Shown here: positions 18,691-27,033 of the stretch, in pieces | Layout of the letters: the number at the start of each line of letters is the position of its first letter | Numbering within the stretch: position 1 is the first letter of the stretch | DNA from: GCA-002727735 sp038134525 | GTDB lineage: Bacteria; Bacteroidota; Bacteroidia; Flavobacteriales_D; Parvicellaceae | DNA: 64,000 bases | Direction: 5' to 3' | NCBI GenBank assembly: GCA_038134525.1 | Contig: JAYPVI010000002.1 | Span: forward strand, 227,599-291,598 | The notes under the pieces: generated by a model | What the model saw: the letters and a program-made list of their open reading frames with translations, nothing else | Told to the model about the DNA's origin: nothing | Database searches by the model: none | Made by a program: the position numbers and the translations under genes

Positions 18691-18780
18691 TTACTTCTTC
18701 TTATGTCTGTTTTTTCTTAAACGTTTTTTGCGCTTGTGAGTAGACATCTTATGTCTTTTTCTTTTTTTACCGCTAGGCAT
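18691..18780 (-). CDS. 29-residue basic ribosomal-type protein (AURKAIP1/COX24-like)
   Basis: A very short ORF with ATG start and TAA stop: it begins MPSGKKRKRHKMSTHKRKKR and ends LRKNRHKKK, 20 of 29 residues being Lys, Arg or His. The KRKRHKM...HKRKKR pattern resembles the AURKAIP1/COX24 (DUF1713) family, whose members include small-subunit ribosomal proteins of mitochondria (mS38) and bS22 of actinobacteria. Clear start, stop and position between hup and rng argue that it is real. I infer a ribosome-bound role; the exact ribosomal name is uncertain. It lies 34 nt behind hup. Confidence 0.82.
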   Translation of the reverse strand: MPSGKKRKRHKMSTHKRKKRLRKNRHKKK

Positions 18781-18814
18781 ACTAATCTTTTAATTAATAA
18801 TTAATACTTTTTTT

Positions 18815-19102
18815 CTATTTCTTAACCTTACTTTTCACGCCATTTACAAAAGTTTTAGATGGCTTGAATTGAGGTACATAATGTTCAGGTATAATCAAAG
18901 TGGTATTCTTTGAAATATTTCTACCTGTTTTTTCCGCTCTTTTCTTAACTACAAATGTTCCAAATCCTCTTAAGTATACGTTTTCACCATTTTCCATAGT
19001 GTCAATAATAGATTTCATGAATGATTCTATTGTAGCCTGAACAGCAACCTTTTCGATTCCTGTTTTTTCTGATATATCTGCAACTAAATCTGCTTTTGTC
19101 AT
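18815..19102 (-). CDS. hup: HU-family DNA-binding protein
   Basis: A 95-residue histone-like protein with the full HU/IHF fold: MTKADLVADISEKTGI, then the beta-arm region RGFGTFVVKKRAEKTGRN and the C-terminal FKPSKTFVNGVK. HU bends and compacts DNA. The usual RNP motif appears here as SKNTTLIIPEHYVPQF, which is somewhat diverged. It heads the hup / small protein / rng group, with a -7 motif 31 nt upstream. Confidence 0.93.
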   Translation of the reverse strand: MTKADLVADISEKTGIEKVAVQATIESFMKSIIDTMENGENVYLRGFGTFVVKKRAEKTGRNISKNTTLIIPEHYVPQFKPSKTFVNGVKSKVKK

Positions 19103-19133
19103 AATAAATTATGAATTTCCATTAATTGGGTTG

Positions 19134-19141
19134 CAAATATA
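19134..19141 (-). promoter_or_regulatory. -7 promoter motif of hup
   Basis: TATATTTG on the minus strand, an exact TAnnTTTG match, 31 nt before the hup ATG. No spaced -33 TTG found. Confidence 0.45.
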
Positions 19142-19214
19142 ATTTTATTTATTGAATATTTACCTAATGATCCAAAACAACTAAAAATTATTTTACAAAT
19201 AAAATGGACAAAAT

Positions 19215-20240
19215 ATGTTTGCTGTTTCTTTAATTAATTGGTATAAACAAAATCGTAGGGAATTACCATGGAGAAACACAACTAATCCTTATGAAATTTG
19301 GGTAAGCGAAATCATACTTCAACAAACTCGTGTTGATCAAGGTCTACCCTATTATAACAGATTTATCCAACGATTTGAAAATGTAAAGTCGCTTGCTACA
19401 GCATCTGAAGATGAAGTACTCAAATATTGGCAAGGATTAGGTTATTACTCAAGGGCGAGAAATATGCACTCTACTGCTAAATTTATTTACACTAATCTAA
19501 AAGGTGTTTTTCCAGACAATTTTAATGACTTATTAAAATTGAAAGGAGTTGGTGAGTATACGGCAAGTGCAATAGCTTCTTTTAGCTTTAAAGAAAAAAA
19601 AGCAGTTGTTGATGGCAATGTTTATAGAGTGTTAAGTCGATTTTTTGGTGTTAGAGAAGATATTAATAGTAAAAAGGGTAAAGAATTAATTAAGGATATT
19701 GCCAATGAAAGTATTCCTGATTTTGAACATGACACCTACAATCAAGCCATAATGGAATTCGGTGCATTAGTGTGTAAGCCAAAAGCACCAAAATGTTACG
19801 AATGCGATATATCCAAAATTTGTTTTGCCAAAAAGCACCATTTAACAGCGGAATTACCCTTAAAAATTAAAAACCAAAAATTAAAAACTAGACATTTTAA
19901 TTTTGTTATTTTTCATTGTAAAAATGAAATTTTAATTGAAAAAAGAACTCAAAAAGATATTTGGCAACATCTTTACCAATTCCCCCTTTTTGAAACAAAT
20001 CAAGAGATAGATAATCCTCTAGTGGCTTTCAATTTAGAAGGGGTATTGAAAGGGAAATTTCATCAAAAACATATTTTATCACATCAATTAATAAAGGGAG
20101 TTTTTTGGTTGGTTGAGGTGACTTCTATTCCAAAACGAAAAAACAGCATAAAAATTCACATAAATGATTTAAACAATTTTCCTATTCCAAAAATAATTGA
20201 AAAATATGCCCAAGAAAATTTAGCATTTCACTTAGAATAA
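19215..20240 (+). CDS. mutY: A/G-specific adenine glycosylase MutY
   Basis: MutY removes adenine mispaired with 8-oxoguanine. The 341-residue protein has the catalytic Glu32 in VSEIILQQTRV, the helix-hairpin-helix LKGVGEYTASAIA, catalytic Asp133 in VVDGNVYRV and the 4Fe-4S cluster ligands C-x6-C-x2-C-x5-C in CKPKAPKCYECDISKIC. A C-terminal NUDIX-like 8-oxoG recognition domain follows (FVIFHCKNEILIEKR, HILSHQ). It starts the mutY-ssb-gldE-gldD group, divergent from hup. Confidence 0.96.
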   Translation: MFAVSLINWYKQNRRELPWRNTTNPYEIWVSEIILQQTRVDQGLPYYNRFIQRFENVKSLATASEDEVLKYWQGLGYYSRARNMHSTAKFIYTNLKGVFPDNFNDLLKLKGVGEYTASAIASFSFKEKKAVVDGNVYRVLSRFFGVREDINSKKGKELIKDIANESIPDFEHDTYNQAIMEFGALVCKPKAPKCYECDISKICFAKKHHLTAELPLKIKNQKLKTRHFNFVIFHCKNEILIEKRTQKDIWQHLYQFPLFETNQEIDNPLVAFNLEGVLKGKFHQKHILSHQLIKGVFWLVEVTSIPKRKNSIKIHINDLNNFPIPKIIEKYAQENLAFHLE

Positions 20241-20241
20241 T

Positions 20242-20249
20242 TAATTTTG
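20242..20249 (+). promoter_or_regulatory. -7 promoter motif before ssb
   Basis: TAATTTTG lies immediately after the mutY stop and 17 nt before the ssb ATG. It could give ssb its own transcript inside the mutY group. No matching -33 TTG was found. Confidence 0.4.
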
Positions 20250-20266
20250 GTTCAAATAAAAATGGT

Positions 20267-20713
20267 ATGTCAGGTAGTGTTAACAAGGTTATTTTAATAG
20301 GAAATTTAGGAAAAGATCCTGAGGTAAGGCATCTTGAGAATGGAGCTTCTGTTGCAAATTTCTCCATTGCTACCTCAGAAAACTATAAAGATCGTAAATC
20401 TGGAGAAAAGGTCACGCAAACTGAATGGCATAGTATTGTTGTTTGGAGAGGGCTTGCTGATATAGCCGAACGATTTTTAAAGAAAGGTGATAAAGTGTTC
20501 ATCGAGGGTAAACTTAGAACACGCTCATGGCAAGATCAAGATGGCAACACTAAATACACTACTGAAGTGATTGCCGATAATTTAACAATGCTAGGGAAAT
20601 CACCTGAGAATAACACCAGTTCTTCACAATCACAACCTAAAGCAGCTTCAACTAGCACAGCTACAGATGAAGATTTTTCTGGTCCTGACGATGTTGATGA
20701 TCTTCCATTTTAA
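20267..20713 (+). CDS. ssb: single-stranded DNA-binding protein
   Basis: A 148-residue SSB with the OB-fold start VNKVILIGNLGKDPEVR, the WHSIVVWRGLADIAE strand and VFIEGKLRTRSW. A flexible Ser/Gln-rich linker is followed by the acidic tip DDVDDLPF that binds partner proteins. It coats single-stranded DNA in replication and repair. The start is ATG 20267; an out-of-frame ATG sits 5 nt earlier. It is followed by gldE after 26 nt. Confidence 0.96.
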   Translation: MSGSVNKVILIGNLGKDPEVRHLENGASVANFSIATSENYKDRKSGEKVTQTEWHSIVVWRGLADIAERFLKKGDKVFIEGKLRTRSWQDQDGNTKYTTEVIADNLTMLGKSPENNTSSSQSQPKAASTSTATDEDFSGPDDVDDLPF

Positions 20714-20739
20714 AAAGATGTTTAACGAAACAAATAAAT

Positions 20740-22068
20740 TTGGACCCTTCCCCGAGTAGCTATCTTCTCTACACTTTACAAATTTTACAACCTATTGACT
20801 TTGAGCTTGGACTTTCCATTTTATTAGTTATTGTCTTAGTTGTTTTATCGGCATTACTTTCAGGCTCTGAAGTCGCTATGTTTAGTATCAGTAACAAACA
20901 ACGTGCAGATTTAGAAAATCAAAAAAACAACTTAAGTAAACGCGTTTTGATTTTACTTAATGAACCCAAAAAACTACTTGCTACAATTCTCATTGCTAAC
21001 AATTTTATTAATGTATCTATAGTAATGGCATCCAATTTTGTTTTCAATAATTTATTTATTGAAGGAAGCGTTAGTGATAGCATGAATTTTGTTTTGCAAG
21101 TAGTCATTGTGACTTTTTTGATTCTTCTCTTTGGTGAAGTTATACCAAAAGTGTATGCAAATAATTATAACCTAAAATTTTCCAAATTCATGGCTATACC
21201 TCTTCAATTATTAAAGAAAATATGCTATCCCGTAAGTCAAATACTTGTCAACAGTACTAACCTAATTGATAAAAGAATAGAGAAGAAAAAAGAATCCATA
21301 CAGGCTAATGAATTAGAACATGCTTTAAACCTTACTGTAGATAGCGTTGACAATGAAGATGAAAAGAAAATTTTAGAGGGAATTGTAAAGTTTGGCAATA
21401 CTGATGTCAAACAAATAATGACACCAAGAACAGATGTAATTAGTTTTGAAATCTCTACTCCATTTAATGAACTTATGAAGTTACTAAAAGAGATTAAATA
21501 TTCCCGACTACCTGTATTTGAAGACTCATTTGATAAAATTAAAGGGATTCTTTATGCTAAAGATCTACTTGGGAAAATGGACGAAAAAAAGAATTTTAAA
21601 TGGCCTAATTTATTAAGGGAACCCAAATTTGTACCTGAAAACAAAAAACTTGATGATTTATTAAAGGAATTTCAGGAGGAAAAGACTCATATTGCAATCG
21701 TTGTTGATGAATATGGCGGTTCGTCTGGAATTGTATCTCTTGAAGATGTTCTTGAAGAAATTGTTGGAGATATAACAGATGAATTTGATGAAGAAGACAT
21801 CAATTACAAAAAAATAGATAAGAATAATTTTATTTTTGATGGTAAAACAACACTCATTGATGTATACAAACTATTAGAAATTAATGGGGAAATTTTTGAA
21901 AAAGAAAAAGGAGAATCTGATACCATAGCTGGTTTCTGCATAGAACAAGCAGGTAAAATTATGCTTAAAAATGAAAAAATTAGCTTTGATAAATACACAA
22001 TAACCGTTGAAGCTGCTGATAAAAGAAGAATAAAAAAAGTTAAAATTACAATTAATGAAGTGGTTTAA
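20740..22068 (+). CDS. gldE: gliding motility-associated protein GldE
   Basis: A 442-residue membrane protein of the CorC/HlyC type. An N-terminal DUF21 domain has several membrane helices (LSILLVIVLVVLSALLSGSEVA, VVIVTFLILLFGEVIPKVYA). It is followed by two CBS domains (MTPRTDVISFE, IAIVVDEYGGSSGIVSLEDVLEEIVGDI) and a C-terminal CorC/transporter-associated domain. The neighbouring gldD identifies it as GldE, which in flavobacteria supports gliding and T9SS function, probably by stabilising GldD. The start is TTG: the N-terminus MDPSPSSYLL resembles GldE starts, and the nearest ATG (20718) is out of frame. A TAAATTTG motif overlaps this start. Confidence 0.9.
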   Translation: MDPSPSSYLLYTLQILQPIDFELGLSILLVIVLVVLSALLSGSEVAMFSISNKQRADLENQKNNLSKRVLILLNEPKKLLATILIANNFINVSIVMASNFVFNNLFIEGSVSDSMNFVLQVVIVTFLILLFGEVIPKVYANNYNLKFSKFMAIPLQLLKKICYPVSQILVNSTNLIDKRIEKKKESIQANELEHALNLTVDSVDNEDEKKILEGIVKFGNTDVKQIMTPRTDVISFEISTPFNELMKLLKEIKYSRLPVFEDSFDKIKGILYAKDLLGKMDEKKNFKWPNLLREPKFVPENKKLDDLLKEFQEEKTHIAIVVDEYGGSSGIVSLEDVLEEIVGDITDEFDEEDINYKKIDKNNFIFDGKTTLIDVYKLLEINGEIFEKEKGESDTIAGFCIEQAGKIMLKNEKISFDKYTITVEAADKRRIKKVKITINEVV

Positions 22069-22630
22069 GCTTGTTTTTTTTCTATGCGTTTTTAGCCTTT
22101 TTTCATGTCACGATGACCCCACTTATCCTAAACCCAAAAGTTATTTGAGAATTGATTTGCCTAAAAAAGAATACTACAAAGTAGAAAACAGTGAATGTCC
22201 ATTTTCATTTGAAATACCTAATTATGCTACATGGCAACAGCGTTTTAAAAATAACAACCCATGCAGCAAAGCAGTAATTTTCCCCCAATTTAAAGCTGAA
22301 ATACTTTGCGACTTCATCCCTGCAGAAAATGAAATAGCTGACGTATCAGAAGTTTTTAGAAACAAAATATATGAACATAGTTTTAAATCAACTGGAATTA
22401 TAGAACGATCATGGTCTGATGAAATAAATCAAGTGTATGGCATAACCTATGAAATAAAAGGTAATACTGCTTGTAATTTTGGTTTTTTAATAACCGATAG
22501 CCTAAATCATATCTTTCTTGGACAACTCCTTTTTCAAAGCAAACCTAATTATGATTCACTGTATCCTTTGATTAATTTTATCATAAAAGATGCAGAAAAT
22601 ATAGTAGAAACCTTTAGGTGGATTAATTAA
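22055..22630 (+). CDS. gldD: gliding motility lipoprotein GldD
   Basis: A 191-residue lipoprotein with a lipobox-type signal (FSLFSC), then the GldD hallmark YPKPKSYLRIDLPKKEYY and a compact domain including CPFSFEIPNYA. GldD is an inner- or periplasm-facing lipoprotein needed for gliding and T9SS function. It overlaps gldE by 14 nt. The 3' end overlaps the convergent acyl-CoA dehydrogenase gene by 8 nt. Confidence 0.93.
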   Translation: MKWFKLVFFLCVFSLFSCHDDPTYPKPKSYLRIDLPKKEYYKVENSECPFSFEIPNYATWQQRFKNNNPCSKAVIFPQFKAEILCDFIPAENEIADVSEVFRNKIYEHSFKSTGIIERSWSDEINQVYGITYEIKGNTACNFGFLITDSLNHIFLGQLLFQSKPNYDSLYPLINFIIKDAENIVETFRWIN

Positions 22631-23801
22631 AAGCTGGAATACCAGTAACATCCATCCCGGTTATGAGAAGATGAATGTCATGTGTTCCCTCGTAGGTTAA
22701 GACAGATTCAAGATTTGCCATGTGTCTCATGATCGAATATTCATTCATTATACCCATGGCACCATGAATTTGACGAGCTTCCCTTGCTATTTTAACTGCC
22801 ATTTCAACGTTATTTCGCTTTGCCATTGAAATTTGTGCCGATGTTGCTCTTCCTTCATCTCTTAATTGTCCTAATCTATACGTAAGCAGCTGAGCTTTAG
22901 TAATTTCAGTGATCATTTCAGCTAGTTTCTTCTGCACTAACTGGTAACTTGCAATGGGTTTGCCAAATTGTACTCTTTCCTTTGAATACCTTAGAGCTGA
23001 GTCATAACAGTCCATAGCGGCACCAATAGCACCCCAAGCTATCCCATATCTAGCTGAATCAAGACACATAAGAGGCGCCCCTAAACCATCTTTATTGGGC
23101 AGTAAATTCTCTTTTGGAACTTTTACATTATTGAAAATTAACTCTCCTGTTGCAGAAGCTCTTAAAGAGTGCTTACCGTGCATTTCAGGAGTTTCAAACC
23201 CTTCCATTCCTCTTTCAACAATCAGTCCTTTAATTCTATTATTTTCATCTTTTGCCCAAACAACTGCAATATCCGCAAAAGGTGCATTTGAAATCCACAT
23301 TTTAGCTCCATTAAGTATATAATGACCCCCATCATCCTTAAAGTTGGTAATCATACCTCCTGGATTTGATCCAAAATCAGGTTCTGTTAATCCAAAACAA
23401 CCTATCATATCACCAGAAGCTAGTTTTGGTAAATATTTTTTTGATTGTTCCTCAGAACCAAATTTCCATATTGGATACATAACTAATGAGCTTTGAACAG
23501 ATGAAGTAGAGCGTAGTCCAGAATCACAACGTTCCAACTCTTGCATTATAATACCGTAGGCAATTTGATCAAGTCCAGCACCACCATATTCAACTGGGAT
23601 ATATGGACCAAAACCACCTATCTCTGCTAACCCTTTTAAAATATGTCTAGGAAAAGTTCCGTTCTCATAATGCTCTTCAATTATTGGAGAAACTTCTTTT
23701 TTGACCCAAGCCCTAGCCGTTTCTCTAATTAGCTTATGTTCATCAGATAATAATTCATCCATTAAATAATAGTCGTGAGATTGAAATTGATCTTTACTCA
23801 T
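22623..23801 (-). CDS. gcdH: acyl-CoA dehydrogenase, glutaryl-CoA dehydrogenase-like
   Basis: A 392-residue flavoenzyme of the acyl-CoA dehydrogenase family. Segments include FGPYIPVEYGGAGLDQIAYG, GCFGLTEPDFGSNPGGM (FAD/substrate loop), RVQFGKPIASYQLVQKKLAEM, RQIHGAMGIMNEYSIMRHM and the catalytic Glu371 in TYEGTHDIH. The RSTSSVQSSLVMYPI region and the YEGTHDIH ending resemble glutaryl-CoA dehydrogenase, which makes crotonyl-CoA in lysine/tryptophan breakdown, better than short- or medium-chain enzymes. Substrate is inferred. A complete promoter with a small inverted repeat in its spacer lies just upstream. Confidence 0.82.
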   Translation of the reverse strand: MSKDQFQSHDYYLMDELLSDEHKLIRETARAWVKKEVSPIIEEHYENGTFPRHILKGLAEIGGFGPYIPVEYGGAGLDQIAYGIIMQELERCDSGLRSTSSVQSSLVMYPIWKFGSEEQSKKYLPKLASGDMIGCFGLTEPDFGSNPGGMITNFKDDGGHYILNGAKMWISNAPFADIAVVWAKDENNRIKGLIVERGMEGFETPEMHGKHSLRASATGELIFNNVKVPKENLLPNKDGLGAPLMCLDSARYGIAWGAIGAAMDCYDSALRYSKERVQFGKPIASYQLVQKKLAEMITEITKAQLLTYRLGQLRDEGRATSAQISMAKRNNVEMAVKIAREARQIHGAMGIMNEYSIMRHMANLESVLTYEGTHDIHLLITGMDVTGIPAFN

Positions 23802-23817
23802 TTGATGTATTTTGGGG

Positions 23818-23847
23818 CAAATGTATATGTATTTTACACATACACAA
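23818..23847 (-). promoter_or_regulatory. complete promoter of the acyl-CoA dehydrogenase gene
   Basis: On the minus strand a TTG (23845-23847) is followed after 19 nt by TACATTTG (23818-23825), the standard Bacteroidota -33/-7 layout, ending 16 nt before the ATG. The spacer holds an inverted repeat TGTAT-N7-ATACA (23828-23844). Confidence 0.6.
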
Positions 23848-23912
23848 GCATCTGTTGGTTCAATTTTCTAGTTTTCAGTTCTATTCATATTTACTGAAAT
23901 TATTATACCGAA

Positions 23913-23945
23913 TTGCAACTTTTGCAATCATAAATTTTATTTTTG
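23913..23945 (+). promoter_or_regulatory. probable dnaG promoter
   Basis: TTG (23913-23915), 22-nt spacer, then TATTTTTG (23938-23945), an exact TAnnTTTG match, 12 nt before the dnaG ATG. Confidence 0.45.
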
Positions 23946-23957
23946 ATCACAAAGGAT

Positions 23958-25901
23958 ATGATTCCACAAGATACTATAGGGAAAATTTTTGATGCTGCAG
24001 ATATTGTAGAAGTTATTAGCGATTTTGTCAATCTGAAAAAATCAGGTGCAAATTATAAGGGACTGAGTCCATTCAGCAATGAGAAAACTCCCTCATTTTT
24101 GGTATCTCCGGGAAAACGAATTTTTAAAGATTTTAGTTCTGGAAAAGGAGGGAATGTAGTTACCTTTTTAATGGAACATGAGCACCTTTCTTATCCAGAA
24201 GCACTTAAGTGGTTAGCTAACAAGTATCAAATTGAAATCCGTGAAGAAGTTCCAAATGAAGATCAACTAGAAGAAAAAAACAAAAGAGAAGGTCTTTTTT
24301 TAGCTCATCAATTTGCTAACGAATTTTTTACAAAACAACTACTAGAAACTGACGAAGGAAAATCAATTGGATTAACATATTTCAATAAAAGAGGTTACCA
24401 TCTTCAAACTATTGAAAATTTCAATCTTGGATACTCACCTGAAAAAAGCAATGCGCTTGCTGAAAAAGCAACTACTGAAAAATATAACCTTGACGCTTTA
24501 TTAGAAGCAGGAATTATAAAAAAGAATGAAAAAGGTCACTATGATTTTTTTAGAGGAAGGGTGATTTTCCCTATTCAAAACCTAACTGGCAGGGTAATTG
24601 GTTTTGGTGCTCGAACCTTAAAAAGTGATAAAAATATCGCAAAATACTTCAACTCTCCAGAAAGTAAAATTTACAATAAAAGTCAAGTATTATATGGGCT
24701 TTATCAATCAAAAAACGAGATAATTAAAAATGACAGCTGTTACTTAGTTGAAGGTTATACAGATGTGATTTCGTTACATCATAATGGCATTAAAAATGTA
24801 GTGGCCTCCAGCGGAACTTCTCTTACTGAAGGACAAATTAGACTTATAAAAAGATTTACGAATAATATCGTGATACTTTACGATGGGGATGCTGCAGGTA
24901 TTAATGCCTCATTTAGAGGCGTTGATATGATATTGAAAGAGGGCTTACAGGTAAAAATTATTTTATTTCCAGACGGTGAAGACCCTGATAGTTATGCTTT
25001 TAAGCTTGGTCAACATGAATTACATGATTTTCTTTCAAACAATCAGCAGGATTTTATCACTTATAAATCCAATCAGCTTTTAGAAAAAGCTAAAAATGAT
25101 CCGATAAGCATCTCAAATACCATAAATGACATCATTACAACGATTGCTGTTATCCCGGATCCCGTTTCTAGGTCTGTTTACATTAAAAGTACTGCTCAAA
25201 AATTTCAAATGGACGAACAACTTCTCATAGTAGAAGTTCAGAAAAAATTACAACAAAGGTCTTTCTCTGGACGTGTTCCTGAAAGAACAAATATTGAACC
25301 AATACCAGTTACTTCACAAAAGAAAGGATTTGAAAAGGGTATAAAACATAAATTAGATAACCAAGAAAAAGACTTGATTAGATTAATGGTGAGTTATGGA
25401 TCCAAATCCATTCCAATTGAAATTCAAAATGAAAAAGGAGAAAAAGTAGAGGAAGAGTATCCTTTAGCTCAATTTATAATTGAGGAAATTTTAACAGATA
25501 ATTTAAGTTATTCTGATTCAAAGTTTCAGCAGATTTTTAATGAATATGTCGATGGACTAGAAAATGGACTCCTAGTAAACGATCAACACTTTATACAACA
25601 ACCTGACCTTACCAGTCTGATAGTCGATCTTACTACTTCTGAAAACATCTTGAGCCATAACTGGGTTGATAAGCACCACATCCACACTCGAACAGAATCT
25701 AAAAGACTTAAACAGGCAGCAATAGAGTCTGTTTTTATTTTTAAGCTAAGGGTGACAGAAAACCTCATACTTGAAAAACAGGAATTATTAAAAAACTCAC
25801 GTGATAAATCATCTGAAAACGGAATTCTTGAAGAAATACAAGAATTAATAAAAGTCCGTAATATATTTGCTAGTGAATTAGGAATAATTATTACTCAATA
25901 A
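23958..25901 (+). CDS. dnaG: DNA primase DnaG
   Basis: DnaG makes the RNA primers for replication. The protein of about 647 residues has an N-terminal domain with FVNLKKSGANYKGLSPFSNE and EKTPSFLV. The usual CHC2 zinc ligands are not complete: the segment that normally reads CPFHxEKTPSF has SPFSNEKTPSF, so the zinc site appears lost. The TOPRIM catalytic part is intact (YLVEGYTDVISLH, VASSGTSLTEGQ, IVILYDGDAAGINAS, FPDGEDPDSYA). A C-terminal helicase-binding region follows. ATG 23958 is preferred over TTG 23943, which overlaps the promoter motif. It is followed by mscS after 7 nt. Confidence 0.95.
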   Translation: MIPQDTIGKIFDAADIVEVISDFVNLKKSGANYKGLSPFSNEKTPSFLVSPGKRIFKDFSSGKGGNVVTFLMEHEHLSYPEALKWLANKYQIEIREEVPNEDQLEEKNKREGLFLAHQFANEFFTKQLLETDEGKSIGLTYFNKRGYHLQTIENFNLGYSPEKSNALAEKATTEKYNLDALLEAGIIKKNEKGHYDFFRGRVIFPIQNLTGRVIGFGARTLKSDKNIAKYFNSPESKIYNKSQVLYGLYQSKNEIIKNDSCYLVEGYTDVISLHHNGIKNVVASSGTSLTEGQIRLIKRFTNNIVILYDGDAAGINASFRGVDMILKEGLQVKIILFPDGEDPDSYAFKLGQHELHDFLSNNQQDFITYKSNQLLEKAKNDPISISNTINDIITTIAVIPDPVSRSVYIKSTAQKFQMDEQLLIVEVQKKLQQRSFSGRVPERTNIEPIPVTSQKKGFEKGIKHKLDNQEKDLIRLMVSYGSKSIPIEIQNEKGEKVEEEYPLAQFIIEEILTDNLSYSDSKFQQIFNEYVDGLENGLLVNDQHFIQQPDLTSLIVDLTTSENILSHNWVDKHHIHTRTESKRLKQAAIESVFIFKLRVTENLILEKQELLKNSRDKSSENGILEEIQELIKVRNIFASELGIIITQ

Positions 25902-25908
25902 TATAAAA

Positions 25909-27033
25909 ATGCAAGAATTAAATTTTGAATGGTTTCTTTTTCTAAGCTTGTTAGGTATAACAATATTGTTCTGGTTAATAGCAAATCGATGGATTAACAA
26001 AAGATTAATATCCTTTCTACAAAAAAGAGATTTACTTGTAATTGGAAGAGAAAAAAATATAAAAAAGTTAGCAAAACAAATTCTATGGATTCTGTGTTGC
26101 ATTTTGCTTGTTTTTTTTGAAACTCTTTTAAGTGACGCTTTTTCCATAAACACAATAAAGAATTTTGAGGTTATTCCTTCAACCTGGTTTGGTTCTAGTG
26201 AAGATGGCTCAACATCTAATTTCAAGCTTACTATAGGAAGTTTATTTTATCTCATTTTCATTGTCATTATTTCTAGGATCTTTATTACCATTATCAGAAT
26301 AATCTTACAAAGAATTGCCAAAACAAAATCTTGGATTGACGAAGGTGGTAGATATACCATTGTACAGTTAAGTAAATATTTTATTTACACCATTGCATTT
26401 GTTATTGCTATACAAGGTTTAGGAATTAACATTACTTTCTTGATAGCAGGTTCTGCAGCTCTTTTTGTTGGAATTGGATTTGGACTACAATCCATATTGG
26501 GAGATGTCTTTTCAGGTATTATATTATTGTTTGATGGAAGCATTAAAGTAGGAGATGTGGTGGAGATGCCTAATGAAGAAATATGTAAAGTTGAACATAT
26601 ATTTATAAGAACGTCTCAGTTAAAAACATTAGATGGAAAAATTATCATTGTCCCGAATTCAAACCTTACTAAAGAGAATGTCATCAATTGGAGTATAAGT
26701 GAAAAAGTTACTCGTTTTCATGTTTCGGTTGGTGTGGCCTATGGATCAGACACTCAAAAGGTGAAAGATATATTATATCAATGTGCATTGAAACACCCAA
26801 ACGTTGAAAAAAGAAGAAACATTGCCGTTATTTTGGAAGATTTTGGTGATCACTCTCTTAAATTTAAAGTTTTTTTCTGGGCTAAAAAAACCTGGGAAAT
26901 CATAAATATTAAAAGTGATATTAGATATGCAATAGATCAAGCATTTAGGCAAAATAATATTAAAATTCCATTTCCACAGCGAGATTTACATATAGTGTCT
27001 GATAGTAGAAAAGATTCCATTTCAGACGCCTAA
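25909..27033 (+). CDS. mechanosensitive channel, MscS family
   Basis: A 374-residue small-conductance mechanosensitive channel homologue. Four or five membrane helices occupy the first 200 residues; the pore helix region is GSAALFVGIGFGLQSILGDVFSGI with the Gly/Ala pattern of TM3. The cytosolic beta domain begins ILLFDGSIKVGDVVEM and includes VPNSNLTKENVINWS. Such channels open under membrane tension and release solutes during hypo-osmotic shock. An extra loop of roughly 30 residues separates the early helices. It is transcribed with dnaG and overlaps convergent recJ by 4 nt. Confidence 0.9.
   Translation: MQELNFEWFLFLSLLGITILFWLIANRWINKRLISFLQKRDLLVIGREKNIKKLAKQILWILCCILLVFFETLLSDAFSINTIKNFEVIPSTWFGSSEDGSTSNFKLTIGSLFYLIFIVIISRIFITIIRIILQRIAKTKSWIDEGGRYTIVQLSKYFIYTIAFVIAIQGLGINITFLIAGSAALFVGIGFGLQSILGDVFSGIILLFDGSIKVGDVVEMPNEEICKVEHIFIRTSQLKTLDGKIIIVPNSNLTKENVINWSISEKVTRFHVSVGVAYGSDTQKVKDILYQCALKHPNVEKRRNIAVILEDFGDHSLKFKVFFWAKKTWEIINIKSDIRYAIDQAFRQNNIKIPFPQRDLHIVSDSRKDSISDA

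Noticed and set aside
19214..19221. TATGTTTG, an exact -7 match at mutY
   Set aside because: It includes the mutY ATG and its next codon; a promoter here would cut off the start, so the match is probably chance.
20718..20756. Short ORF starting ATG TTT AAC before gldE
   Set aside because: Only 13 codons, out of frame with gldE and overlapping its start; no sign of coding.
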